Assembly: GCF_028331445.1 (NCBI RefSeq)
Contig: NZ_JAQMHX010000015.1
Location: 1 to 64,000, forward strand
Length of the DNA stretch: 64,000 bases
Direction: 5' to 3'
DNA from: Candidatus Phyllobacterium onerii
GTDB lineage: Bacteria > Pseudomonadota > Alphaproteobacteria > Rhizobiales > Rhizobiaceae
Positions 28,105-37,548 of this stretch are shown here, piece by piece. The position numbers were made by a program, and so were the translations under genes. The notes under the pieces are model-generated. The model was not told the DNA's origin, searched no databases, and saw nothing but the letters and a program-made list of their open reading frames with translations. Within the stretch, counting starts at the first letter, position 1. Each line of letters starts with the position of its first letter.

Positions 28105-29256
28105 ATGCGGCTTTCGAAGCAACTCATTTTTGCAGTGCTGATTCTGGTTCTTGCTGGAACCGGCTGGCTGTACTTCTATTCAGGCTCGAAGGCTGGTATC
28201 GATCGCAACTCGACCGCAGCAACAGAAACCACCACCCGGGGACAGCGTCGCGGCGGACAAGCCTTGCCGCTCGTCGTCGTCCGTGCTGCGGCTGAAGCGA
28301 AGATCAACGACAAATTGTCGGCCATTGGCACCGGCAAGGCCAAGAGTTCCGTTGCAGTTACTCCATTCACCGCCGGGCGACTGACCGAAATTCTCGTCAC
28401 ATCAGGGACCAAAGTAAAAGGCGGCGATGTCATTGCCCGTCTTGATTCAGAAGCCGAAAGCATCATTGTCGACAAAGCGCGGGTAGCACTGAGGGACGCA
28501 CAGACCAAGCTCAAGCGCGCGGAAAGCCTGCGTTCAAGCAACACGGTCTCCGCTGTTCAGCTTTCCGAAGCAGCATTGGTGGTCGATAACGCCGCCCTCA
28601 ACGTTCGCGAGGCGGAACTCGCCCTTGACCGCCGGGCAATCAAAGCCCCGATTGGTGGCATTGTCGGCATCCTGCCTATAAACGCGGGCAATTACGTCAC
28701 AATCTCCACGACGGTCGCAATGATCGATGATCGTTCCGATCTTCTGGTTGATTTCTGGGTGCCTGAACGCTTTGCGCCGGCCATATCAATTGACCTGCCA
28801 GTGACAGCGACATCTATCGCCCGCCCGGGTGAAACCTTCAAAGGTGCCATCAGCGCCATCGATAACCGTGTCGATCCGACGAGCCGTACGCTGCATGTTC
28901 AGGCGAAAATCACCAATCCTAATGATGCCTTGCGCGAGGGCATGGCCTTCCAGATGGCAGTCGGCTTTCCGGGAGACACTTACCCGACTGTTGATCCCCT
29001 CGCCGTTCAATGGGGTACTGAGGGCGCCTATGTCTGGAGGATTGACGATAACAAGGCGACGCGCGTTCCGGTGCGGGTTGTCCAGCGCAACACCGCCTAT
29101 GTGCTGGTCGATGCCGACATAAAGCCCGGCGATCAGATTGTGGCCGAAGGTGTGCAGTCAGTCCGTCAGGACGGTCTTGTCCAAATTCAGGGACAACCGG
29201 CTCCAGAGACCAATACCAGCGCGGAGCCAACTGCTTCCGTCGGCGAGCGGGGCTGA
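28105..29256 (+). CDS. RND efflux periplasmic adaptor subunit
   Basis: 383 residues from ATG 28105 (GGAG upstream). An N-terminal membrane/signal segment (LIFAVLILVLAGTGWLYFY) is followed by lipoyl, coiled-coil and beta-barrel parts of the membrane-fusion-protein family (VTPFTAGRLTEILVTSGTKV, then APIGGIVGILPINAGNYVTI). It bridges the inner-membrane RND pump to an outer-membrane channel, which is not encoded here. The pump gene follows 9 bases later. Confidence 0.93.
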   Translation: MRLSKQLIFAVLILVLAGTGWLYFYSGSKAGIDRNSTAATETTTRGQRRGGQALPLVVVRAAAEAKINDKLSAIGTGKAKSSVAVTPFTAGRLTEILVTSGTKVKGGDVIARLDSEAESIIVDKARVALRDAQTKLKRAESLRSSNTVSAVQLSEAALVVDNAALNVREAELALDRRAIKAPIGGIVGILPINAGNYVTISTTVAMIDDRSDLLVDFWVPERFAPAISIDLPVTATSIARPGETFKGAISAIDNRVDPTSRTLHVQAKITNPNDALREGMAFQMAVGFPGDTYPTVDPLAVQWGTEGAYVWRIDDNKATRVPVRVVQRNTAYVLVDADIKPGDQIVAEGVQSVRQDGLVQIQGQPAPETNTSAEPTASVGERG

Positions 29257-29265
29257 GGTCCAGCA

Positions 29266-32200
29266 GTGAGCACGTCAAACGGACAGAACGATTCCAGTTT
29301 TACCGCACTTTTCATTCGTCGACCCGTCATGGCGCTGGTGCTCAATGCCCTGATCGTCGTCGCGGGTCTTGCCGCCTGGTACGGCGTTGATGTCCGCGAA
29401 TTGCCCGATGTCGACCGCCCGGTGGTTACGGTCTCGACGGATTTCGAGTCCGCCGCCGCCGAGACTGTGGACCGGGAGCTAACCTCGGCGATCGAAGGCG
29501 CTGTATCGCGCGTTTCAGGCGTCAAGTCGATTTCGTCCAGTTCGTCGTTCGGCAGCAGCCGCGTCACCGTTGAGTTCAACGATGGCGTTGACCTCAACGT
29601 CGCGGCGGCTGATATGCGCGATGCCATCAGCCGCATAACCAACACATTGCCCGACGAGGCCGACCCGCCGCGTATCGTCAAAGCCGATGCCAATTCCGAT
29701 GCGGTGATGCGCCTGGCCGTCACCTCGGACACCATGGCGGTCGAGGACATGACAGTCCTCGTCGAAGACCAGATCGAGGACGTGCTCGCGTCGGTCCCGG
29801 GCGTCGCCGACGTTCAGGTCAATGGCAACCGCAGCAAGATATTCCGCATCGACATCGATCAGGGCAAGGTTGCCAGCCTCGGAATGAACATCGCGGACAT
29901 TCGCAACGCACTGACGACGATGGCCTTCGATACCCCTGCCGGTCAGCTCAACAGCAATGACCAGAGCATCGTCGTTCGTGCAACGGCTCCCGTATCAACG
30001 CCGGAAGACTTCGAAAACATCATCATCAAAGGTCAGACGAAGATCCGCGACGTGGCCACGGTGACGATGGGCCCCGACATCGGCACCTCGATTCTGCGTG
30101 CCAATGGCAAGACCGGCATTGGCCTCGGCATTATCCGCCAGGCTCAATCCAACACGCTCGATATTTCGAAAGGCGTTCGCGCCGCGGTCGCACAATTGCA
30201 GCAAACGCTGCCTGAGGGTGTCGACATCCGCGTGACAAGCGACGATGCGGACTTCGTCAATGGCGCAGTGCATGAAGTGGAAATTGCGCTCGGTGTGTCT
30301 GTCGTCATCATCATCCTGATTATCTATCTCTTCCTCTGGGACATTCGCGCGACCCTTATCCCGGCTGTCAGTCTGCCGGTAGCGCTGATTGGCACCATTT
30401 CTGCTATCTATCTTGCCGGTTTTTCAATCAACATCCTGACGTTGCTCGCCCTGGTGCTGGCGACCGGTCTGGTGGTGGATGATGCGATCGTGGTGCTGGA
30501 AAACATCGTGCGCCGCCGCAATCAGGGCATGGGGCCACGCGCTGCCGCAGTTCTCGGCACCGAGGAAGTGTTCTTTGCAGTCATCGCGACAACGGTGACG
30601 CTCGCGGCTGTTTTCGTGCCGCTGTCCTTCCTTCCTGGCCAGACCGGGGGACTCTTCCGCGAGTTTGGTTTCGTTCTGGCGATCTGCGTGCTTCTGTCCG
30701 CTGTGGTGGCACTGACGCTGTGCCCGATGCTGGCTTCCCGCCTGCTCAGTGCGAGTGAGGCCAAGCATCAGGATGTCACCCACACGCCAGGACGGGTCGC
30801 ACGTGTCGGCAGCTGGTTCGGCAATCTTTACAAACGCATGTTGCATGTTTGCCTTGCCGCCCCTTGGATTGTTGTCGTGATCTCGGTGCTGTTTGCTGGC
30901 GCAGCGTTTGGCGCGTTTTCCCTTCTCAAGCAGGAGCTGACACCGGTGGAAGACCGGGCTTCGGCGTTCCTGCGCATTACCGCGCCGCAGGGCGTCAGTC
31001 TCGAATATCTCGGTGACGAGATGCGTCAGATCGAGCAATTGATCCAGCCGCTACGCGATAGTGGCGAAATCCAAAATACGTTCTCGATCGCCGGCCAGAA
31101 TGGCAATACCAACCGTGGCTTCATGGTCCTCAGTCTCGCCACCTGGAAAGAGCGGACGCGGAGCCAGCAGGAGATCCTCGCCGACGTCTCGAAACGGGTT
31201 CGCGACATTCCAGGTATCCAGGTTTTTGCCGCACAGCCAAACTCGCTGGGCATCCGCGGTGCCGGTAATGGCCTGCAATTCGCTGTCGTCGGTACAAGTT
31301 ATGCCGAGCTCGGGACCACGGCTGCAAAGATCGTGGCCGAGCTTGAGAAAGACAGCCGCTTTGATCGTCCGCGTCTGACCAATGAGCCGACCCAGCCGCA
31401 ACTGGCCGTGTCGATCGACCGCGAGCGCGCTTCGGATCTCAATATCAATATCACTGGCCTGGCCGAAGCGCTGCAATCGGTGCTCGATGGTTACAAGGTC
31501 GGTTCCGTCTATATCGAAGATCGTTCCTACGATGTGAAACTCGTATCGAGCACAAATCCCATCAATGACCCGACAGACCTTGAAAACGTGTTCCTGCGCA
31601 CCGGCGACGGCCGGTTTGTCCCGATGTCGACGATTGCCAAACTCACCGAAGTCGCCGTCCCCCCGGCATTGACGCGCGAACAGCAGATGCGTTCCGTCGC
31701 CATCACGTCGAGCCTTAGACCGGATTTTGCACTCGGCGATGCCTATAAGGACGTGCAGGAGGTCGCCGCACCTTTGCTGCCCTCCGGCTATCGTATCATT
31801 CCGCTGGCGGAAGCCGCGACGCTTGGGGAAAATTCCTCCAGCATGGTCACGACTTTCGGCTTTGCCATCCTGATCATTCTACTGGTTCTCGCAGCGCAAT
31901 TTGAAAGCTTTATCAGTGCGGCCGTTGTGATGGCTACGGTTCCGCTTGGCCTTGCCTGCGCTGTCTTTGCCATGGTCATGACCGGCACCAGCATGAATGT
32001 CTACAGTCAAATTGGACTGGTGCTGCTTGTGGGCATCATGGCGAAGAACGGTATTCTGATCGTCGAGTTTGCCAATCATTTGCGCGATCAGGGCAGGAAT
32101 GTAAGAGAAGCCATCGAAGAGGCATCGAACATCCGTCTGCGCCCCGTCGTGATGACCATGCTCTGCGCCATTCTTGGCGGTGTGCCGCTGGTTCTCGCCA

Positions 32201-32403
32201 GCGGTGCGGGCGCCGAAGCTCGCATCGCCCTCGGCTGGGTCATCGTCGGCGGTCTCGGCATGGCAACCGCCTCGACGCTCTTCCTGACACCGGTCGCCTA
32301 CCTGTTGCTGGCCGGCTTCTCAAAGCCGAAAGCCGAGGAAGAAGCACGTCTCAACCGCGAGCTCCTGGAAGTCGCTTCGCAACCGCCCTTGGCCGCTGAA
32401 TAG
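29266..32403 (+). CDS. RND-family multidrug efflux pump, inner-membrane subunit
   Basis: 1045 residues from a GTG start, normal for the AcrB/MexF-type HAE1 family. The topology of two six-helix bundles each preceded by a large periplasmic loop is visible. Helix-4-like sequence (LALVLATGLVVDDAIVVLEN) carries the paired Asp residues used for proton relay, and GIMAKNGILIVEFANHLRD marks the second half. Likely exports drugs or other small amphipathic molecules together with the adaptor. No regulator is adjacent. Confidence 0.95.
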   Translation: MSTSNGQNDSSFTALFIRRPVMALVLNALIVVAGLAAWYGVDVRELPDVDRPVVTVSTDFESAAAETVDRELTSAIEGAVSRVSGVKSISSSSSFGSSRVTVEFNDGVDLNVAAADMRDAISRITNTLPDEADPPRIVKADANSDAVMRLAVTSDTMAVEDMTVLVEDQIEDVLASVPGVADVQVNGNRSKIFRIDIDQGKVASLGMNIADIRNALTTMAFDTPAGQLNSNDQSIVVRATAPVSTPEDFENIIIKGQTKIRDVATVTMGPDIGTSILRANGKTGIGLGIIRQAQSNTLDISKGVRAAVAQLQQTLPEGVDIRVTSDDADFVNGAVHEVEIALGVSVVIIILIIYLFLWDIRATLIPAVSLPVALIGTISAIYLAGFSINILTLLALVLATGLVVDDAIVVLENIVRRRNQGMGPRAAAVLGTEEVFFAVIATTVTLAAVFVPLSFLPGQTGGLFREFGFVLAICVLLSAVVALTLCPMLASRLLSASEAKHQDVTHTPGRVARVGSWFGNLYKRMLHVCLAAPWIVVVISVLFAGAAFGAFSLLKQELTPVEDRASAFLRITAPQGVSLEYLGDEMRQIEQLIQPLRDSGEIQNTFSIAGQNGNTNRGFMVLSLATWKERTRSQQEILADVSKRVRDIPGIQVFAAQPNSLGIRGAGNGLQFAVVGTSYAELGTTAAKIVAELEKDSRFDRPRLTNEPTQPQLAVSIDRERASDLNINITGLAEALQSVLDGYKVGSVYIEDRSYDVKLVSSTNPINDPTDLENVFLRTGDGRFVPMSTIAKLTEVAVPPALTREQQMRSVAITSSLRPDFALGDAYKDVQEVAAPLLPSGYRIIPLAEAATLGENSSSMVTTFGFAILIILLVLAAQFESFISAAVVMATVPLGLACAVFAMVMTGTSMNVYSQIGLVLLVGIMAKNGILIVEFANHLRDQGRNVREAIEEASNIRLRPVVMTMLCAILGGVPLVLASGAGAEARIALGWVIVGGLGMATASTLFLTPVAYLLLAGFSKPKAEEEARLNRELLEVASQPPLAAE

Positions 32404-32477
32404 CCACGATCCGAGATTTTCGGACATCAAGTTGCGCTAATCGGCCCGATTTCCGAATTTCTTTGACTATCGTATTA

Positions 32478-32504
32478 TTGACGGCGTTCCGTTGGACCTA
32501 TAGC
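32478..32504 (+). promoter_or_regulatory. Possible promoter upstream of the glycosidase lipoprotein gene
   Basis: TTGACG at 32478-32483, a 15-base spacer and TATAGC at 32499-32504. It lies 150 bases before the gene, after the RND stop, so the following gene is likely transcribed separately. Weak match. Confidence 0.3.
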
Positions 32505-32653
32505 CAAAATCGTGCGGTTTCCTCGGGAGGAACCTCCAAACTCTTTTCTAAAGTCCGTGCCACCGTGTGGGTGACCATGCATGTCGATGGCCGGTCGTTA
32601 CTGCATGCGCACTATTTTTAAAAAGAAGCATTTTTTATTTATTGGGAGGAATC

Positions 32654-35600
32654 ATGGCTTCGTTACGAATGCTGTTGGGAGCCCTGGCATGTTGTATCAT
32701 GCTGGCTGGCTGCAATGACTCAAACAGAACCGTGGGTACGGACGACGGGTCCGGAACCTTTGTCTCGTGCCCAGGCACCCTTGTTGATGGCAAGTGCATC
32801 ATCACGCCGGAAGTAGTTACAAGCGCATGCGAGAAGGGCACACTAATCGACGGAAAATGCATTGTGACACCCGTTGCGATCTCTGTCTGCGAGACCGGCA
32901 AGCTTGTTGACGGCAAATGCATCGTCTCGCCCGCTGTGACACTTGTATGCCAGACCGGCACCCTTGAAGACGACAAGTGCGTCGTCAAACCGAGCGTGAT
33001 TACCGGTGCGTGCAAAAAAGGAACACTCGTTGGTACCGAATGCGTGGTCAAGCCCGAGGCGACCTTTGCATGCGTTACTGGCACCCTTGAGGTTGACAAG
33101 TGTGTTGTCAAGCCGAGCATAACTACCGGCGCATGCGAAAAAGGAACACTTGTTGGCACCGAATGCGTTATCAAACCTCAGGTGACTTTTGTATGCGGTG
33201 CGGGCGCCCTTGAGGTTGACAAGTGCGTCATCAGGCCGGTCCCGATTACCCGTTGCGACAAAGGCACGCTTGATGGTGACGTTTGCGTCATCAAGCCAGT
33301 GGTCGTCACCCGGTGCGACAGGGGCACTCTGGTCGATGGCGAATGTGTCGAAATCAAAATTCCGTCCGTTACCGATCCCGTCAATCTTGATGATGGGATG
33401 AAAGCGCTCACCTGGAATGGCCGCAGTGCTACGATAACAACTGCCGATTCAGTGTCTACGCTGCGCACCTATCAGCTGACGACCACCCAGGACCAACGAA
33501 AAGCGAACAAAGGTAAACAACTAACAATTGAGGAACGGGCGGACGCTCCGACGATCCGCACCGGCAGCCAGATGTTTGACGGGCTGTTTGCTATGGCGAT
33601 GCAGGAAGCCAGGGAACTGACCGTGACCTCCATCAAGGATGGCGCGTACAATAACGGCAATCCCGTACCCTGTGGCGGCACGATCGGCTGTTATCAGTCG
33701 GGAGACGAGTGGACGTATGTGTGGACGCGCGATACTGCCTATGCCGTTGATCTTGGCCTTGCGCAGATCAACCCGCAGGTAGCCAAAAACAGCCTGCTGT
33801 TCAAATTGTCAAAGCGTCGCAATGCGAGCGGAACGCTTGGAGAAGACACAACTGAAATCGTTCAGGACACCGGCAGTGGCGGAAGCTGGCCGGTCAGCAC
33901 AGACCGCGTCGTCTGGGCACGAGCCGCTTTCGAGCTGCTCAAATATCTCGATGGCGCTGATCGCACGCAATTCCTCAAGGAGGCCTACACGGCTATCGGC
34001 AACACGATCGAAAACGATCGTATTGCCGCCTATGACGCCCGCGACGGGCTCTATCGCGGCGAGACCTCATTCCTCGATTGGCGCGAACAGATCTATCCTG
34101 AGTGGACGAAAGATGCGGTGGTTCACCTCGCAATGTCGAAAACCCTCTCGACCAATGTCAATCACTGGAAAATTCTTGATGTCGCCGCGAAGATGGCTGC
34201 CGAACTGAACCAAACTGCCAATGCTGCAAAATACGGGCAATGGGCAAGCACGCTGAAAACGTCGATCAAGACTGGATTGTGGCGATCTGATTCTGGCCTG
34301 TTCAGCATGATGAAGACGACGGAACTCGATCAAGCTCCAGTCCGACGCTACGAATTGCTGGGAGAGGCTCTGGCCATTCAGGATGGCATTGCCGACAAGG
34401 GCCAGACAACAAGTATCCTTGAGAACTATCCGCACACGGCTGCCGGTGCAGCGGTTGTCTGGCCCCAAATGCGGGGTGTGAAGGTCTACCACAACCGGGC
34501 TATCTGGCCGTTTGCTTCCAGCTATCTGATCAAGGCAGCGAAGGGACGCAATGCCGATGTGGTTAACCGAAACTTCGATACACTCATCAATGGCGCGGCA
34601 TTGAACCTGTCGAACATGGAGAACTTCGAGTTCACCAAGCTTGCAGTAACAGCGCCAAAGGACGAAGACCGTCCGGACATCGATTCCGATAAGCAATTGT
34701 GGTCGGTGGGCGGCTACACTGGTTCCGTACTCGACGTTGTCTTCGGGCGTGATGCCGATATGACGGGCATCCGATTCCAGCCTTTCATCACCAAAAAGAT
34801 GCACAAGACCATCTTTAATGGTGCCCGTCAGCTGCAGTTGAAGGACCTCGTTTATCGCAGTAAGAAAATCACGGTAAAGGTGAATTTGCCGGCAGTTGGT
34901 ACAAGTAGTGATGGATATTACTCAGTCTCAACAGCAGAATTGAACGGCGCCCAGATCGATTTGGATAGATACACACCTTCATCCGATCTGAAGGATGACA
35001 AGGTTAATGTCTTTGTCATCGGCTTGATTGAAAACAATGAGGAGGGCGGGCCGGCACGCGTTGTCGAACCTAGCCAGTACTATGGCCCTGAACCCCTCAA
35101 CCTTGGTCTAACCGCAGGCGACTGGGCGATAAAAAAAGGCGCGGACGGATTGATTAATTTGTCCTGGACGCCGACGTCGTCAATATATCCTATTGCAATC
35201 AACGTTTACCGCAATGGAGAATTGGTTAAGGCCAACGTAGTCGGTAACGAATGGAAAGACGACAAAAGCAAACTTGACAGTCAGACATTGTGCTATTCGC
35301 TGGAGGCGCAAATTACCAATGGATTGAGGAACGTCTCGCAACGCACAAATCCTGCCTGCTATTGGGGCAATGACAAGCTGACATTTCTCAGGGCCGATAC
35401 GGCAGTAAACAACATTGTTTCTGGCTCGCCGGCGCAACTGAAGGACGACCATGGTCGCAAAGCCTGGTCAGACTGGGGTGTCCCTGGCGAAGAGCTGACA
35501 TTCGCCTTCACCCCAACAGTCAGCGGGAGCTATCATGTTCTCTTGCGCTACGGAAATAGCTTTGGCCCTGTCAATACCGGCGTAACAGCGGCCGTCAAGC

Positions 35601-35863
35601 AAATGGAGATAGTGGGCGCGGGTCAGACTCCGATCAAAGGCGTTGTAGTCATGCCGCATTTGCCAAGCTGGGATATCTGGGGCGAATCCACGGTTGTCCC
35701 GGTGAAGCTTGAAGCGGGGACAGAGTACACAATAAAGCTTAGCGACTTTTACAACATGTCCTATCTTGCCTCGAACGCAACCTATAACGACCGCGGTGGC
35801 AAGGAGGGTATATTGAACCGGGCCAATATTACTGAGCTGATATTGCGGCGTATGGCCGATTGA
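32654..35863 (+). CDS. Lipoprotein with ten Cys repeats and six-hairpin glycosidase-like domain
   Basis: 1069 residues from ATG 32654 (GGAGGA upstream). A signal ends in lipobox LAGC. Residues 39-235 are ten tandem units of about 20 residues with the pattern C-x-x-G-T-L-x4-C-V-x-x-P. Residues about 250-760 resemble a six-hairpin glycosidase fold (EWTYVWTRDTAYAVD, FLDWREQIYPEW, AIWPFASSYLIKAA). A linker follows, then a C-terminal beta-sandwich resembling a carbohydrate-binding module (about 920-1069). The protein is expected to be a surface- or periplasm-anchored carbohydrate hydrolase. The exact glycoside hydrolase family and substrate are not clear. A terminator follows. It is monocistronic. 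Confidence 0.75.
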   Translation: MASLRMLLGALACCIMLAGCNDSNRTVGTDDGSGTFVSCPGTLVDGKCIITPEVVTSACEKGTLIDGKCIVTPVAISVCETGKLVDGKCIVSPAVTLVCQTGTLEDDKCVVKPSVITGACKKGTLVGTECVVKPEATFACVTGTLEVDKCVVKPSITTGACEKGTLVGTECVIKPQVTFVCGAGALEVDKCVIRPVPITRCDKGTLDGDVCVIKPVVVTRCDRGTLVDGECVEIKIPSVTDPVNLDDGMKALTWNGRSATITTADSVSTLRTYQLTTTQDQRKANKGKQLTIEERADAPTIRTGSQMFDGLFAMAMQEARELTVTSIKDGAYNNGNPVPCGGTIGCYQSGDEWTYVWTRDTAYAVDLGLAQINPQVAKNSLLFKLSKRRNASGTLGEDTTEIVQDTGSGGSWPVSTDRVVWARAAFELLKYLDGADRTQFLKEAYTAIGNTIENDRIAAYDARDGLYRGETSFLDWREQIYPEWTKDAVVHLAMSKTLSTNVNHWKILDVAAKMAAELNQTANAAKYGQWASTLKTSIKTGLWRSDSGLFSMMKTTELDQAPVRRYELLGEALAIQDGIADKGQTTSILENYPHTAAGAAVVWPQMRGVKVYHNRAIWPFASSYLIKAAKGRNADVVNRNFDTLINGAALNLSNMENFEFTKLAVTAPKDEDRPDIDSDKQLWSVGGYTGSVLDVVFGRDADMTGIRFQPFITKKMHKTIFNGARQLQLKDLVYRSKKITVKVNLPAVGTSSDGYYSVSTAELNGAQIDLDRYTPSSDLKDDKVNVFVIGLIENNEEGGPARVVEPSQYYGPEPLNLGLTAGDWAIKKGADGLINLSWTPTSSIYPIAINVYRNGELVKANVVGNEWKDDKSKLDSQTLCYSLEAQITNGLRNVSQRTNPACYWGNDKLTFLRADTAVNNIVSGSPAQLKDDHGRKAWSDWGVPGEELTFAFTPTVSGSYHVLLRYGNSFGPVNTGVTAAVKQMEIVGAGQTPIKGVVVMPHLPSWDIWGESTVVPVKLEAGTEYTIKLSDFYNMSYLASNATYNDRGGKEGILNRANITELILRRMAD

Positions 35864-35889
35864 GGGGTGAGTACTAGCGATGTACGGAG

Positions 35890-35921
35890 ATGGCCCGGCA
35901 AGTCCGGGCCATGTCATTTTT
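35890..35921 (+). terminator. Intrinsic terminator of the glycosidase gene
   Basis: A 9-bp stem, ATGGCCCGG and CCGGGCCAT, with loop CAAGT, followed by GTCATTTTT. It starts 27 bases after the stop codon. Confidence 0.8.
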
Positions 35922-36079
35922 AAGTGCGCGGGAATTGCAACATTTCTTGACCGTTTGATAAAAAATTTGACCTTCCGAGAAAATCTGCCATTCTTCCGTA
36001 CAGGTTCGGAGATACCGGCCATCGAAAAGACTGCTGATCCGTGGGAACTGGACTCAGTCAAACGAGGAGATGAGATTTC

Positions 36080-37537
36080 ATGGGATCGATGGATTCTGGA
36101 ATCCGTGACGTCAAAGCCGGGCGGCTTGCATCCGGCGCCTATACGGAAGTGTTTGCCGATCTTCATCCGCCGCTAAGCCGGCACGAAGCCTTCGTCGAAT
36201 CGGACCGGTGTTATTTCTGCTATGACGCGCCATGCATGAACGCCTGCCCGACCGGCATCGATATTCCCCTGTTCATTCGCGAGATAGCTGCAGACAATCC
36301 TACCGGTTCTGCCAGGACCATTCTCTCCGAAAACATCCTTGGCGGCATGTGCGCCCGCGTCTGCCCCACCGAGACGTTATGCGAGCAGGCTTGCGTGCGC
36401 GAAGTGGCAGAGGGCAAGCCAGTGAAGATCGGTTTGTTGCAGCGCTACGCTACCGATCATTTGATGGCCAATGGCCAGCATCCCTTCAAGCGCGCCGAGC
36501 CTACGGGTAAATCCATCGCAGTCGTCGGGGCTGGACCAGCGGGTCTGTCCGCCGCCCACCGTCTGGCCATGCACGGTCACGATGTGACTATTTTCGAAGC
36601 GCGACCCAAGGCAGGCGGCCTCAACGAATACGGTATCGCTGCCTATAAGAGCGTCGACGACTTCGCCCAGAAGGAACTCGACTTCGTTCTCGAAATCGGC
36701 GGCATCACCATCCAGAACGACAAGGCTCTCGGGCGCGATATCAGTCTCGATGCGCTGAGAGCAGGTTTCGATGCGGTGTTTCTCGGCATGGGGCTGCCGG
36801 GCGTCAACGACCTTGGCCTCGAGGGCGAAGACGCTGCCGGCTGTATCGATGCGGTGGATTACATTTCGGTGCTTCGCCAGAGTGACAATCTGTCCGAAAT
36901 CCCCGTCGGCCGGGATGTCGTCGTTATCGGCGGCGGCATGACCGCGATTGACGTCGCTGTACAAACAAAACTGCTTGGCGCAGAAAATGTCATTATCACC
37001 TATCGCCGCGGGCCGGAAAACATGAATGCCAGTGATTTCGAGCAGGAACTCGCGCTGAAGAATGGCGTGATCATCCGCCATTGGCTGCAGCCTCGCGCGC
37101 TCACCCGCAACGAACATGGCGAGGTCTGCGGCATAACGCTGGACTACACCGTCATGACCGATGGCCGTCTGGGCGTTTCAGGTGAGAGCATCACGCTTGC
37201 CAGCGATCAGATATTCAAGGCGATAGGTCAGACACCAGCCGAAGCAATCCTTGGCGAGGCTGGCCTTGCGTTGTCGCGCGGCCGTATCAGCGTGGACGAC
37301 GAAGGGCGGACCTCGGTCGCGGGAATCTGGGCCGGCGGCGATTGTGTTGCAGACGGCGAGGATTTGACCGTCGCTGCCGTACAGGACGGCAAGTCAGCCG
37401 CTGAATCCATTCACCGTACGCTGATGCAACAACCGGAAAAGGTCAGCGGCTTCGTCGAAGCCATCATGGCTGATAGTCCAGACGGCGCGTCTGTTCCAGA
37501 ACATCAACCCAATCATCCAAGTCATTTAGTCAGCTAA
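36080..37537 (+). CDS. preT: Dihydropyrimidine dehydrogenase subunit PreT
   Basis: 485 residues. PreT is the FAD/NAD-binding electron-entry subunit of bacterial NAD-dependent dihydropyrimidine dehydrogenase, which reduces uracil and thymine. The N-terminal Fe-S part has Cys-rich motifs (CYFCYDAPCMNACPTGIDI, then CARVCPTETLCEQAC). Two dinucleotide-binding folds follow (VVGAGPAGLSAAHRL; VVIGGGMTAIDVAVQ). GAGGAGA precedes the ATG. preA follows 11 bases later as the partner subunit. Hydantoinase and amidase genes of the same pathway are not in the window. Confidence 0.94.
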   Translation: MGSMDSGIRDVKAGRLASGAYTEVFADLHPPLSRHEAFVESDRCYFCYDAPCMNACPTGIDIPLFIREIAADNPTGSARTILSENILGGMCARVCPTETLCEQACVREVAEGKPVKIGLLQRYATDHLMANGQHPFKRAEPTGKSIAVVGAGPAGLSAAHRLAMHGHDVTIFEARPKAGGLNEYGIAAYKSVDDFAQKELDFVLEIGGITIQNDKALGRDISLDALRAGFDAVFLGMGLPGVNDLGLEGEDAAGCIDAVDYISVLRQSDNLSEIPVGRDVVVIGGGMTAIDVAVQTKLLGAENVIITYRRGPENMNASDFEQELALKNGVIIRHWLQPRALTRNEHGEVCGITLDYTVMTDGRLGVSGESITLASDQIFKAIGQTPAEAILGEAGLALSRGRISVDDEGRTSVAGIWAGGDCVADGEDLTVAAVQDGKSAAESIHRTLMQQPEKVSGFVEAIMADSPDGASVPEHQPNHPSHLVS

Positions 37538-37548
37538 AGGAAACCGCC

